This document shows, piece by piece, positions 44,322 to 52,631 of a stretch of 64,000 nt of DNA. This DNA is from JANRIG01 sp033765235. Its GTDB lineage: Bacteria > Bacteroidota > Bacteroidia > Cytophagales > UBA9547. The notes under the pieces are model-generated. The model was not told the DNA's origin and made no database searches. It was given only the letters and a program-made list of their open reading frames with translations. Position 1 is the stretch's first letter. The number at the start of each line of letters is the position of its first letter. The DNA lies in assembly GCA_033765235.1 (NCBI GenBank), contig JANRIG010000020.1:248001-312000 (forward strand), written 5' to 3'. Both the position numbers and the translations under genes were made by a program.

Positions 44322-44771
44322 TTACAAAGCGAATACTATTTTTACTTTTTTGCCTACCGTACTGGATTTGTCCACAAAGCCTATGGCTCCTATGTTGTTT
44401 TCCACATATTCTACTACTTCAGAGTCAGAACTCATTTTCACCGGAGGTGCTTCTGCATTTTGATATTCACGCTCAGTGAAGTGGCGGGTAAACTCATCGC
44501 TAGACATATCTAATACGTCTTTTAGAAAACTTTTGCGCAGGTCAGAGTTGTTTTTGGTATCAACAGGTACTATGTTTTTGTTGATTTCTTTCCAGCGTTT
44601 ATTTATTTTACGCAAGTAGTTGAGTTTTACCTGCGAGGCAGTCATTTTTTCTATGGGGTTGCCCTCGTTCACTATCACTACTAAGCCTTCTCCGGCAGGC
44701 ACCCATGCTATCATAGCTATGGCAATACCCAAGGTTGCGAGCATTATTACAAATGGTTTTATATTTTTCAT
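44322..44771 (-). CDS. Short phosphate-binding-like (PBP superfamily) periplasmic protein
   Basis: A 149-residue protein with a signal peptide (FVIMLATLGIAIAMIAWVPAG) and a single PstS-like lobe: VVIVNEGNPIEKMTASQVKLNYLRK, WKEINKNIVPVD, RKSFLKDVLDMSSDEFTRHF, and a closing GAIGFVDKSS. Full PstS proteins have two lobes and about 300 residues, so this short form cannot make the usual Venus-flytrap site alone. Similar short PBP-like proteins are often annotated as phosphate ABC transporter binding proteins, but no ABC transporter is nearby. Here it lies between a porin and a di-haem peroxidase. Confidence 0.82.
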   Translation of the reverse strand: MKNIKPFVIMLATLGIAIAMIAWVPAGEGLVVIVNEGNPIEKMTASQVKLNYLRKINKRWKEINKNIVPVDTKNNSDLRKSFLKDVLDMSSDEFTRHFTEREYQNAEAPPVKMSSDSEVVEYVENNIGAIGFVDKSSTVGKKVKIVFAL

Positions 44772-44805
44772 GGTATAATATTTTTATTTATTTTCATTAT
44801 ATTGA

Positions 44806-46008
44806 TTAAAATCCGAACGCCGTTTGGAATACTATACCATGAGGTTGGTACGGACCGTCAAAGTAGTATGCGTACTCTATTTTTATTCTGTTGAATGAGA
44901 ATAAATCGTAGCAAATACCTAGCATGAGTGTTTTGAGGTCCGGCTCATATATTTTTCTGAGCGTGCCATCGCCGTTTTCTCTTATGCCCAAATACGGACC
45001 ATTGTTTGCAGGAGTTTGTATATAGTCATACCTTACATAAGGTGCCAAGCGTCTGTCGAGCACTTTGGTATTCACCGCCAATTCCAATATCAGACCGTGT
45101 GTAAAGGTATTATTTTGCATACCTGCAGGTGTGCCATAGTGCACCATATGATACTCACCTGTGAACTCAAACAACTTTCCATAATAATGTATGTATGGAT
45201 TAAAACCAGACTCTTGAATATTTACACGCAAGCTATCGCCGGCTATGATGGCATCGCCAAAGTTGTTGAGACCGCGATAGGTAGGTACGTCATTGGTATA
45301 TCCACTAAGTCCTATGCGTAAGTCTTTAGGGCCTTGTACTATTAGTTCTAATAACCCTGTGACCTGATATCCTGAAAAGTTGCGAGCGTAAAAATTGGAC
45401 ACGGGCGAATATCCGCGTGCATTGCCAAGACCAACTATATATTTTAGCGATAGCCCATCAGTAAGGCTGAATACACCGTATGAAGTACCTCCTATGAAGT
45501 GATTGGGCACGTAGCCTGCCTCCTCTTCTACCAGCCTGAACATATGCACAGAGTTCATAAGCCATGCTCTGGAGTACCAATTGCGATTCACAAAGCCTAT
45601 GGGTGTAAACATAAGGCCACCCTGAAAGCCTAATTTATCACTTACCTTGTAGTCCATATACAGCCTCTCCACATCTAGTTCGGGACCTCCTGTGTTGCCA
45701 CGAGGCACTTGCAAGTTCACTTCAGACTGCACGGTAAGGTTGTCATTGATAAATACAGTGTTTACCAAATCAAGCCCTTGCAAGCCGAGCCCTCTATGTG
45801 TACCTTTGGGGTATGGGTCTTCGCCAAAACTTGAAAATTGTGCAGCTTGCAATGAGTTTGTAGGAGTGCCCATTGTGGCACCCGCTGTCACGTCACCAAA
45901 GCCGTTGAAACGTATCCTTATGCCGTCGTCGCGTTGGGCATAGAGTTTGGTAATAAGCGCAAAACAACTAATAATTACTGTTTTGGAGTAGAAATATGGT
46001 AATTTCAT
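44806..46008 (-). CDS. Outer-membrane beta-barrel (porin-like) protein
   Basis: A barrel protein of 400 residues. A signal peptide (SKTVIISCFALITKLYAQ) is followed by alternating strands rich in Gly, Tyr and Asn. The C-terminus ends with FQTAFGF, an outer-membrane insertion signal. Features such as QSEVNLQVPRGN, MDYKVSDKLGFQGGLMFTPIG and KIEYAYYFDGPY resemble phosphate-selective porin O/P and related anion channels, though the match is by pattern and not by a diagnostic motif. It leads the four-gene leftward operon, 34 bases upstream of the PBP-like gene. A porin next to a phosphate-binding-like protein hints at an oxyanion or phosphorylated ligand. Confidence 0.78.
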   Translation of the reverse strand: MKLPYFYSKTVIISCFALITKLYAQRDDGIRIRFNGFGDVTAGATMGTPTNSLQAAQFSSFGEDPYPKGTHRGLGLQGLDLVNTVFINDNLTVQSEVNLQVPRGNTGGPELDVERLYMDYKVSDKLGFQGGLMFTPIGFVNRNWYSRAWLMNSVHMFRLVEEEAGYVPNHFIGGTSYGVFSLTDGLSLKYIVGLGNARGYSPVSNFYARNFSGYQVTGLLELIVQGPKDLRIGLSGYTNDVPTYRGLNNFGDAIIAGDSLRVNIQESGFNPYIHYYGKLFEFTGEYHMVHYGTPAGMQNNTFTHGLILELAVNTKVLDRRLAPYVRYDYIQTPANNGPYLGIRENGDGTLRKIYEPDLKTLMLGICYDLFSFNRIKIEYAYYFDGPYQPHGIVFQTAFGF

Positions 46009-46377
46009 AATAAAATTTGTTAAAATGTGAATTGATAATAGAATAGGTAATAGCTACTGCCAAATGCTATGAACGTATAATTTTTATGCTCAGTTGCACT
46101 TAATATGTAGCCAAGAGTAAGCCAATATTCTATACTATTGAGTATCAAAGCATAGAAAAGTATAATATTTAATCTTATTTCAATAATGCATCAGTAAGAG
46201 ATATGAGTTAACATCAGTATCTAAAACTTAGGCAATGTTACGATATACAAAGGAGGTATGTAAGCGACAATGATTAAGTGGCAAAAGTTTAGAATAAATG
46301 GTAAATAAAACCGAGTAAGTGTAATATTTTGCGGTGATAAAAAAATGGGGTATATATACAAGCATATTGCTTCGCTT

Positions 46378-46423
46378 TACTCGCAATGGCGATGGGTGAG
46401 TTAGTGAGTTAGTAAATTAGTAA
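46378..46423. repeat. 46-base direct repeat, copy 1
   Basis: Matches 46611-46656 at 45 of 46 positions. It starts with TACTCGCAATGGCGATGGGT and ends in a degenerate 8-base tandem run (GAGTTAGT GAGTTAGT AAATTAGT). Confidence 0.9.
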
Positions 46424-46483
46424 ATTAAATCTTCAATGATTACAAGCCTCTTTTCTTCTTGTCACAATTTTTGCTGCCAATTA

Positions 46484-46514
46484 TATTTGACAACTTTCAA
46501 AAAGTTGTCAAATA
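46484..46514. repeat. Perfect 14-bp hairpin
   Basis: TATTTGACAACTTT (46484-46497) pairs perfectly with AAAGTTGTCAAATA (46501-46514) around CAA. It lies midway between the two 46-base repeats and is not linked to the end of any gene. Confidence 0.85.
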
Positions 46515-46610
46515 ATTGTTTGCACTCGTAATGAGAGAGTAGGAATGATTGAGTACGTCACTTCGACAAAGGGAAGCGTCTCAAAATGATTTAGATTGCA
46601 TCGTACTTCG

Positions 46611-46656
46611 TACTCGCAATGACGATGGGTGAGTTAGTGAGTTAGTAAATTAGTAA
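46611..46656. repeat. 46-base direct repeat, copy 2
   Basis: The second copy, one mismatch from 46378-46423, in the same orientation 233 bases downstream. It is preceded by a short near-palindrome CGTACTTCGTACTCGCAATG. Confidence 0.9.
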
Positions 46657-46784
46657 TTTCAATCTTAAATCTTCAATTTAAAACTTTTAATTTGAACTTT
46701 ACCTTTTACACTATAATACAGTTATTTGGCTATAAGTAGGTCTCAGGCACGCAAAATCAATATTCAAAAATGTATATGTCCTAC

Positions 46785-47420
46785 TCATATGATTTTGCTC
46801 CATTCTATAGTTTCATAAATTAGTTTGCATCCGTATGTAGTCATAAGCACACCTGCCGTGCGCCCCATCCAGATCAACAGATTGTCATTGATATGCGCAG
46901 ATAGCCCTTTGGCTACTTGTATCTTGATTATGTCTGTAGCAAATACAGTAATGATTGTGCCACAGAAAAATACTAATATTTTGTAGTTGTAATAATCATA
47001 ATCAAGCGAAACTGCACCTACCACACCTACCCAAAACAAGAATACTGCAGGATTTAGAAAATTAAGCGAAAAACCCTTCATGAAAAATCTCAATCGCTCT
47101 TTGTTTGACAGTGCGTTGATATCAGGATGCTTGACAAGGTTATTTTTCTTAGTCAAAGCACGTATGCCTGCCAGTATCAATACCACTCCTCCTGCCACTC
47201 CCAAGTACTTGATTACCCAAGGATTGTCGCTAAACTGTGCCATACCTGCATAGGTGATAATGATATAGAAAGTATCGCTGAGGCTTATACCCAAAGCCAT
47301 GAAAAAAGCTTTTCTGAATCCGTATTTTATGCTTGTGTCTATGAGTGCGAAAAATACCGGTCCTATAAGTGTAGCCAATACCAACCCCAGTGCCATTCCT
47401 TTGATAAAGATATAATACAT
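46785..47420 (-). CDS. LysE family amino-acid exporter
   Basis: A six-helix exporter of 211 residues of the LysE/RhtB superfamily, exporting amino acids or related metabolites. The N-terminal motif GLVLATLIGPVFFALIDTSIKYG carries the conserved G-P; ALGISLSDTFYIIITYAG and FLNPAVFLFWVGVVG (N-P in helix 4) are also typical. It is last in the leftward unit dxs-GH3-lysE, 15 bases after the GH3 gene. An exporter of an amide product of the GH3 enzyme is conceivable, but only the adjacency supports that. Confidence 0.92.
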   Translation of the reverse strand: MYYIFIKGMALGLVLATLIGPVFFALIDTSIKYGFRKAFFMALGISLSDTFYIIITYAGMAQFSDNPWVIKYLGVAGGVVLILAGIRALTKKNNLVKHPDINALSNKERLRFFMKGFSLNFLNPAVFLFWVGVVGAVSLDYDYYNYKILVFFCGTIITVFATDIIKIQVAKGLSAHINDNLLIWMGRTAGVLMTTYGCKLIYETIEWSKII

Positions 47421-47435
47421 GTTGTATATCTATGG

Positions 47436-48989
47436 TTATGTTTGAGTAATGGTGTTGGTTTGCGACAAAAAATGTTGCCAGCTTTTGAGCTTATCGCCCT
47501 TAAGCACTCTTGGGAATTTATTTTGTCCGCCCTCTTTGCCTTGCATTTTGAGCCATTGGTAAAAAATATGCGAAGGCAGCACTTCTACAAATATCTCTGC
47601 CAATGCTTCTATGCGCTCTGTCTTGTAGTCATCATTGAGCTCTTTGAGGTATTGGTCCAATGTATTTTTTAGCAAATTAATATTTACAGTGTCGTCGCTG
47701 GCTATGTGCCACCGGTGTGCAAATCTGCCATTGTAGCTTTCGCCAAACACTGTAAATTCTTTGATACCAATATTTAATTTTTCTTGGGTGAGTATGATGG
47801 CTCTGTTCATATTATCTACTGATAAATGTTCGCCACAAAGGCTCAAAAATTGTTTTGTACGCCCACTGATAATTATTTCAGCATTTTTCACATCTGTAAA
47901 TTTTACCACATCTCCTATAAGATATCGCCATGCTCCGGCTACAGTGGTGAGCAGTAGGGCATATTCTTTGCCTTGCTGCACTTGGTCTAGCAATAGCGCT
48001 TGCGCACCGGGTAGTATCTCGCCATCCTCGTCAAAATTGTGTTCGTCAAAAGGAACAAACTCAAAAAATATTCCATTGTCTATCAGCAGTTGCATATTTT
48101 TATTTTTTTCAAATTGCAACGCCACAAAGCCTTCTGATGCCAAATAGGTTTCTATGTATACCAATGGCTTGCCCAGCAGTTTTTCAAAAGCATTTTTGTA
48201 AGGTTCAAATGCTACACCTCCATGAGCATATACTTGCAGGTTAGGCCAAATGTCATGGATATTGTTCAAGCCATGCACTTTTATAATGCGCTCAAAGAGT
48301 AGCAACATCCATGCCGGCACCCCTGCCACATAGCCCATGTCCCATTCGGGTGCTTTTTGGGTTATTTTGTCTAGTTTCGACTGCCAATCGCGGGTTTTGG
48401 CTATTTTTTTGCCGGGTTTGTATATATAATGCACCCAAAATGGCAACTTACCCGTCATGATACCGCTCAAGTCGCCTTCGTAATAATGGCTTTTTTTGAA
48501 TAGGTCTGTGCTTCCTCCCAGCATGAGCACCCCTTTGGTAAGTATATCTTTGGGGTCACAAAAATTTTGCAAGGTTACCATCTGCTTCACTCCTCCGTTT
48601 TTTATGGCAGCATGCATATCTCTGGTGATAGGTATGTGCTTGCTCGACGATTCTGAAGACCCTGAAGTAAGTGCAAAATATTTTACAATACCCGGCCAGC
48701 AAATGTCTTTTTCACCTTTGAGGGTACGATGCCACCATTCTTTATATATCTTGTTGTAGGTATGTATGGGTATATTTTCCTTAAAAATTTTATGAAAATA
48801 ATTTTTTTCGTGCGAAAAATTAAACGCATTGCGTATTACTTCAAAATGGTAATATTTACCAAATTCTGTATTGCGTGCTTTTTTTAGAATTTTTTTTAAC
48901 TCCGACTTTTGCACCTCAAATGCAGTTTTGGGCTGTTTGAGTTTAGTGACAAGTACACTCTTTTTTAACAATTCACCTAATATAGGCAT
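47436..48989 (-). CDS. GH3 auxin-responsive family acyl-amide synthetase-like protein
   Basis: A 517-residue protein of the GH3 family, best known in plants for ATP-dependent conjugation of amino acids to indole-acetate or jasmonate. It belongs to the ANL adenylating superfamily. The nucleotide-binding segment LTSGSSESSSKHIPIT (about 108-123), the middle Y-x-A-S-E-G in YLASEGFVALQF, and LLTTVAGAWRYLIGDVVKFT are visible, in family order. Bacteroidota have many such genes of unproven substrate. It lies between dxs (38 bases upstream) and lysE. Adenylation of a carboxylate followed by amide formation is the inferred chemistry. Confidence 0.88.
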   Translation of the reverse strand: MPILGELLKKSVLVTKLKQPKTAFEVQKSELKKILKKARNTEFGKYYHFEVIRNAFNFSHEKNYFHKIFKENIPIHTYNKIYKEWWHRTLKGEKDICWPGIVKYFALTSGSSESSSKHIPITRDMHAAIKNGGVKQMVTLQNFCDPKDILTKGVLMLGGSTDLFKKSHYYEGDLSGIMTGKLPFWVHYIYKPGKKIAKTRDWQSKLDKITQKAPEWDMGYVAGVPAWMLLLFERIIKVHGLNNIHDIWPNLQVYAHGGVAFEPYKNAFEKLLGKPLVYIETYLASEGFVALQFEKNKNMQLLIDNGIFFEFVPFDEHNFDEDGEILPGAQALLLDQVQQGKEYALLLTTVAGAWRYLIGDVVKFTDVKNAEIIISGRTKQFLSLCGEHLSVDNMNRAIILTQEKLNIGIKEFTVFGESYNGRFAHRWHIASDDTVNINLLKNTLDQYLKELNDDYKTERIEALAEIFVEVLPSHIFYQWLKMQGKEGGQNKFPRVLKGDKLKSWQHFLSQTNTITQT

Positions 48990-49027
48990 ATTATGAGCAA
49001 AGGTTTGCTATGAGCCGACAAAAATAA

Positions 49028-50947
49028 TTAAACTTTTACATAATTTCCTATTAATGCTTTGGCTTCATGACAAATTCTGTGTTTGTCAATACCACATTCG
49101 GCATATAGCTCTTGCTGTTCGCCATGCTCTATCACTTTGTCGGGCAGGCCAAGGCGTTTTACTTTGCTTGAATAGTCATGGTCTGCCATGAACTCAAGTA
49201 TGGCGGAGCCAAATCCTCCTTGCAGGCATCCGTCTTCTACTGTGATTATTCTGTCATAATGTTGAAAAATATGGTGCAGCAAATTTATATCAAGAGGTTT
49301 TGCAAAGCGCATGTCATAGAGTGCAGCAGATATACCTTCTTTTGATAGCAAGGTTACAGACTCCAGTGCTTGATTGCCAATGTGTCCGATGGTCAAAATA
49401 GCGATATCTTCTCCGTTGCATATTTTTCTGCCTTTACCTATTTCTATCTTTTCAAACGGGGTATTCCAATTTGGCATCACACCTTGTCCTCTGGGGTACC
49501 TGATGGTAAAAGGTTGTGGGGTAAGGGTGGCTGTGTACATAAGGTTGCGCAGCTCTGCCTCATTCATAGGTGCACTCACTATCATATTGGGCAAGCAGCG
49601 CATATAGGCTATATCATAGGCTCCATGATGGGTAGGTCCATCGGCACCTGCAAGTCCTGCCCTATCCATACAAAATACTACATGCAGATTTTGCAGACAT
49701 ACATCATGTATCACTTGGTCATATGCACGCTGCATGAAGCTGGAATATATGTTGCAAAACGGCAGCATGCCTTGCACCGCAAGTCCTGCACTGAAGGTGA
49801 CAGCATGCTGCTCTGCTATGCCTACGTCAAAAGCTCTGTCGGGCATTTCGCGCATCATGATGTTGAGCGACGAACCTGTGGGCATGGCAGGAGTAATACC
49901 TATAATTTTGTCATTGTTGCGGGCAAGTTCCACCATGGTATGACCAAATACATCTTGGTATTTAGGCGGCTGAGGTGTGTCATAGGTGCGCTTTTGCAAC
50001 TCGCCGGTGATTTTGTCGAACTGTACACCCGGGGCATGCCACAGGGTAGGGTTGCCTTCCTCAGCATATTTGAACCCTTTTCCTTTAGTAGTAACACAAT
50101 GTAATATTTTAGGACCGTTTATATTTTTAAGGTCATTCATTACGGCTATCAAGTGATGCACATCATGCCCATCTACAGGACCAAAATATCTTATATTTAA
50201 AGATTGAAACAGATTGCTTTGGTGAAGCAGTGCTCCTTTGAGTGTGTGCTCTATCTTGGCTGCAATGGCTTGCGCATTGTGCCCAAATTTGCTGAACTTG
50301 CCTAATAGCTTCCATACATCTTCCCGTATTTTGTTGTATGTTTTGGAGGTAGTGATATCTGTAAGATAGTCTTTGAGCGCACCTACATTAGGGTCTATGG
50401 CCATACAGTTGTCATTGAGCACTATAAGCAGGTTGGTATTGGATACTCCTGCATGGTTCATGGCTTCAAAAGCCATGCCGGCGGTAAGGGCACCGTCGCC
50501 TATCACAGCTATGTGCTGTCTGTTTTTTTCACCTTTGTATGCAGAGGCTACGGACATGCCCAATGCAGCTGATATAGAGGTGGATGAATGACCTACACCA
50601 AATGCATCATATTCACTTTCTGAACGTTTTGGAAAGCCTGATATGCCTTTGTATTTTCTATTGGTATGAAATATATCTTTGCGACCGGTAAGTATTTTGT
50701 GGCCATATGCTTGGTGACCTACATCCCACACTAATAGGTCGTGAGGGGTGTCAAATACATGATGGAGGGCTACTGTGAGCTCTACTACACCCAAGCTGGC
50801 TCCAAAGTGACCTCCATATACCGACACATTGTCAATTATATACTGCCTAAGCTCATTGCACAACTGATTTATGTCTTCGTTTTTGAGTTTTTTTACATCT
50901 TGCGGCGAATGTATGGATTGAAGTAACTGACCTTGGCTTACAAGCAT
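49028..50947 (-). CDS. dxs: 1-deoxy-D-xylulose-5-phosphate synthase
   Basis: Dxs (639 residues) makes the first intermediate of the MEP isoprenoid pathway from pyruvate and glyceraldehyde-3-phosphate with thiamine diphosphate. The TPP motif is GDGALTAGMAFEAMNHAG with NDN 25-30 residues later, VWDVGHQAYGHKILTGRKD is near the N-terminus, and the transketolase-type EQHAVTFSAGLAVQG and RAGLAGADGPTHHGAYD occur in the second half. It is full length. It heads the unit dxs-GH3-lysE. ispE of the same pathway is encoded 3 kb away in a separate operon. Confidence 0.97.
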   Translation of the reverse strand: MLVSQGQLLQSIHSPQDVKKLKNEDINQLCNELRQYIIDNVSVYGGHFGASLGVVELTVALHHVFDTPHDLLVWDVGHQAYGHKILTGRKDIFHTNRKYKGISGFPKRSESEYDAFGVGHSSTSISAALGMSVASAYKGEKNRQHIAVIGDGALTAGMAFEAMNHAGVSNTNLLIVLNDNCMAIDPNVGALKDYLTDITTSKTYNKIREDVWKLLGKFSKFGHNAQAIAAKIEHTLKGALLHQSNLFQSLNIRYFGPVDGHDVHHLIAVMNDLKNINGPKILHCVTTKGKGFKYAEEGNPTLWHAPGVQFDKITGELQKRTYDTPQPPKYQDVFGHTMVELARNNDKIIGITPAMPTGSSLNIMMREMPDRAFDVGIAEQHAVTFSAGLAVQGMLPFCNIYSSFMQRAYDQVIHDVCLQNLHVVFCMDRAGLAGADGPTHHGAYDIAYMRCLPNMIVSAPMNEAELRNLMYTATLTPQPFTIRYPRGQGVMPNWNTPFEKIEIGKGRKICNGEDIAILTIGHIGNQALESVTLLSKEGISAALYDMRFAKPLDINLLHHIFQHYDRIITVEDGCLQGGFGSAILEFMADHDYSSKVKRLGLPDKVIEHGEQQELYAECGIDKHRICHEAKALIGNYVKV

Positions 50948-51026
50948 TTATATGATTTAGTAAAATAAAACGTAAATTTATATGTAATTTTTGGTGTTAT
51001 ATAACATTATTTTTAAAATAGTAAGC

Positions 51027-51034
51027 TACATTTG
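51027..51034 (+). promoter_or_regulatory. -7 box (TAnnTTTG) for purE
   Basis: TACATTTG, exact to consensus, 28 bases before the purE ATG. It would give a leader of about 20 nucleotides. Confidence 0.6.
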
Positions 51035-51061
51035 TAATATAATAACTGAAAATAATATAAA

Positions 51062-51577
51062 ATGTTGAAGAATGTAGGTAAAGAGGCTAAAGTAGGTATT
51101 ATCATGGGTAGCTCATCAGACTTGTCTATCATGAAAGAAGCTGCAGAAGTACTGGACAAATTAGATGTGAGCTATGAACTCACCATTGTATCTGCACACC
51201 GCACACCCCATCGCATGTTTGAGTATGCAGAGAATGCCGAAAAGAGAGGGCTGAATGTAATCATTGCCGGTGCAGGTGGTGCGGCACATTTGCCGGGTAT
51301 GGTAGCCGCCATATCAAACCTGCCGGTGATAGGTGTGCCTATTAAGTCTCAAAACTCACTTGAAGGGTGGGACAGTATATTGTCTATTTTGCAAATGCCC
51401 GGAGGTGTACCTGTGGCTACCGTAGCACTCAACAGTGCCAAAAATGCAGGTATATTGGCTGCACAAATCATAGCCACACACGATAAGCAAACCGCAGATG
51501 CCCTCAAAATATTCAGAAGAGGACTGCGCGAAACTGTAGAAAAATCTATCAAAGAAATAGAAGAAAAGTTTGCGTAG
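51062..51577 (+). CDS. purE: N5-carboxyaminoimidazole ribonucleotide mutase
   Basis: PurE class I (171 residues) rearranges N5-CAIR to CAIR in purine synthesis. Motifs GIIMGSSSDLSIMKEA, VSAHRTPHRMFEYA, IIAGAGGAAHLPGMVAA and GVPIKSQNSLEGWDSILSI are all present and in order. The start ATG at 51062 is well placed; a few residues precede the conserved core. Its 3' end overlaps the amidase gene by 8 bases. There is no purK next to it. Confidence 0.97.
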   Translation: MLKNVGKEAKVGIIMGSSSDLSIMKEAAEVLDKLDVSYELTIVSAHRTPHRMFEYAENAEKRGLNVIIAGAGGAAHLPGMVAAISNLPVIGVPIKSQNSLEGWDSILSILQMPGGVPVATVALNSAKNAGILAAQIIATHDKQTADALKIFRRGLRETVEKSIKEIEEKFA

Positions 51578-52127
51578 GATAATTATTAACATATTAATAA
51601 TTATTTTCATTTATACTACTACCTATTCACAGCCATGCCCCGACAGCCTCAAAATATTACCCAATTTCATAAATTTTGGTCAAAAAGCACCTGACAGCTC
51701 TAGGAAAATAGATGTAATTATACTTCATTCCTCATTCTGCCCTGAGCGTGCAGATAGCTTTGCGCTGCCATGTATATTAAACTTATACAAAAAATATGAT
51801 GTATCTGCACATTATATAATTACCCGCGAAGGTGTAGTGCATCAGTTAGTTAACGAAGCTATTATATCATTTCATGGGGGCAAAGGTATATTGCCCGATG
51901 GCAGGCAAACCATAAATACGTCATCTATTGGCATAGAATTAATAAATTCATACACAGGTATTTATACAGATTTACAGTATTGCTGCCTTAGCAAGTTGGT
52001 CAAAAATATTCAACAAAGGTACAAAATAAACCATATTGTGTGCCACAGCGATGTGGCCCCCTTGCGCAAAACAGACCCTTGGAACTTTGACTGGCTGCGG
52101 TTTTGGAATATGATTCAAGAAGAATAA
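51570..52127 (+). CDS. Secreted N-acetylmuramoyl-L-alanine amidase (amidase_2 type)
   Basis: A 185-residue peptidoglycan amidase of the AmpD/PGRP fold. The N-terminus (RRIIINILIIIFIYTTTYSQ) is a signal peptide. Zinc ligands are in VIILHSS and VCHSDVAP, and the KTDPWNFDW segment near the end carries the second conserved group (H-S-D-x-A-x-x-R-K-x-D-P). The segment HYIITREGVVHQLVNE and SSIGIELIN are also typical. It starts at a TTG that overlaps the end of purE, so it is probably translated by coupling. It should cleave the amide bond between MurNAc and the peptide stem in the periplasm. Confidence 0.92.
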   Translation: MRRIIINILIIIFIYTTTYSQPCPDSLKILPNFINFGQKAPDSSRKIDVIILHSSFCPERADSFALPCILNLYKKYDVSAHYIITREGVVHQLVNEAIISFHGGKGILPDGRQTINTSSIGIELINSYTGIYTDLQYCCLSKLVKNIQQRYKINHIVCHSDVAPLRKTDPWNFDWLRFWNMIQEE

Positions 52128-52172
52128 ACAATGTTACTTTTTATTACAAAATGCCCTATTTAAACTGTAAAA

Positions 52173-52631
52173 ATGAACGTTATTCCTTCAAAAATTGAAA
52201 TCATAAATGAGGTAAATCTATTATTAACCCAAAAAATAGCAACCCTATCCGCCCTTGCCAAAGAGGCGCAGGCAGCAGCCAACACTGAGCAAAAAAGCAG
52301 CATGGGTGACAAATACGAAACAGCAAGAGCTATGAGCCAAGCTACTGCCGATCAATATGCAAAGCAGCTATCAGAAGCACATCAAATGCAAGAATATTTT
52401 GCTGCTATCAAGTACAAAGATGTGTACACCATGGTAGCACTTGGTAGCGTGGTGAGGAGCAATATGGGGCTGTACTTTGTAGCTGTGAGCTTAGGCAAAG
52501 TGGCAGTACATGACACTGAGATAATGTGCATATCAGTACATTCTCCTCTCGGACAGGCACTTATAGGCAAAAGTATAGCGCAAAAAATGGTGTTTAGAGG
52601 GGTGAGTTATGAAATAACAGCTATTTATTAA
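52173..52631 (+). CDS. GreA/GreB-like C-terminal domain protein
   Basis: A 152-residue protein with an N-terminal coiled coil (about 8-75, containing SSMGDKYETARAMSQATAD) and a C-terminal GreA-type domain (ALGSVVRSNMGLYFVAVSLGK, then ISVHSPLGQALIGKSIAQKM). The order is the same as in transcript-cleavage factors, but the coiled coil differs and the D-E tip motif is not evident. Bacteroidota proteins of this type are often mislabelled 3-oxoacyl-ACP synthase. It probably binds RNA polymerase's secondary channel, but the effect cannot be told. It overlaps ispE tail to tail by 11 bases. Confidence 0.8.
   Translation: MNVIPSKIEIINEVNLLLTQKIATLSALAKEAQAAANTEQKSSMGDKYETARAMSQATADQYAKQLSEAHQMQEYFAAIKYKDVYTMVALGSVVRSNMGLYFVAVSLGKVAVHDTEIMCISVHSPLGQALIGKSIAQKMVFRGVSYEITAIY

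Larger units (their letters stand above)
46009..46784. other. Gene-free repeat region, about 775 bases
   Basis: No open frame of note. It contains two copies of a 46-base direct repeat, a long perfect hairpin between them, and sequences such as TTGCTTCGCTTTACTCGCAATG that resemble a widely dispersed bacterial repeat (ATTGCTTCGY...CGCAATGACG type). It looks like the landing ground of repeat elements between two operons, and must also hold the promoter of the porin operon, which I could not place. Confidence 0.6.

Noticed and set aside
46378..46656. CRISPR array
   Set aside because: Only two copies of the repeat, 187 bases apart, with no spacer-sized regular unit and no cas genes.
49370..50104. 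Long plus-strand frame of 244 residues within dxs
   Set aside because: It lies fully antisense to dxs, which is clear over its whole length; the frame has a Cys/His/Tyr-rich composition typical of antisense artefacts.
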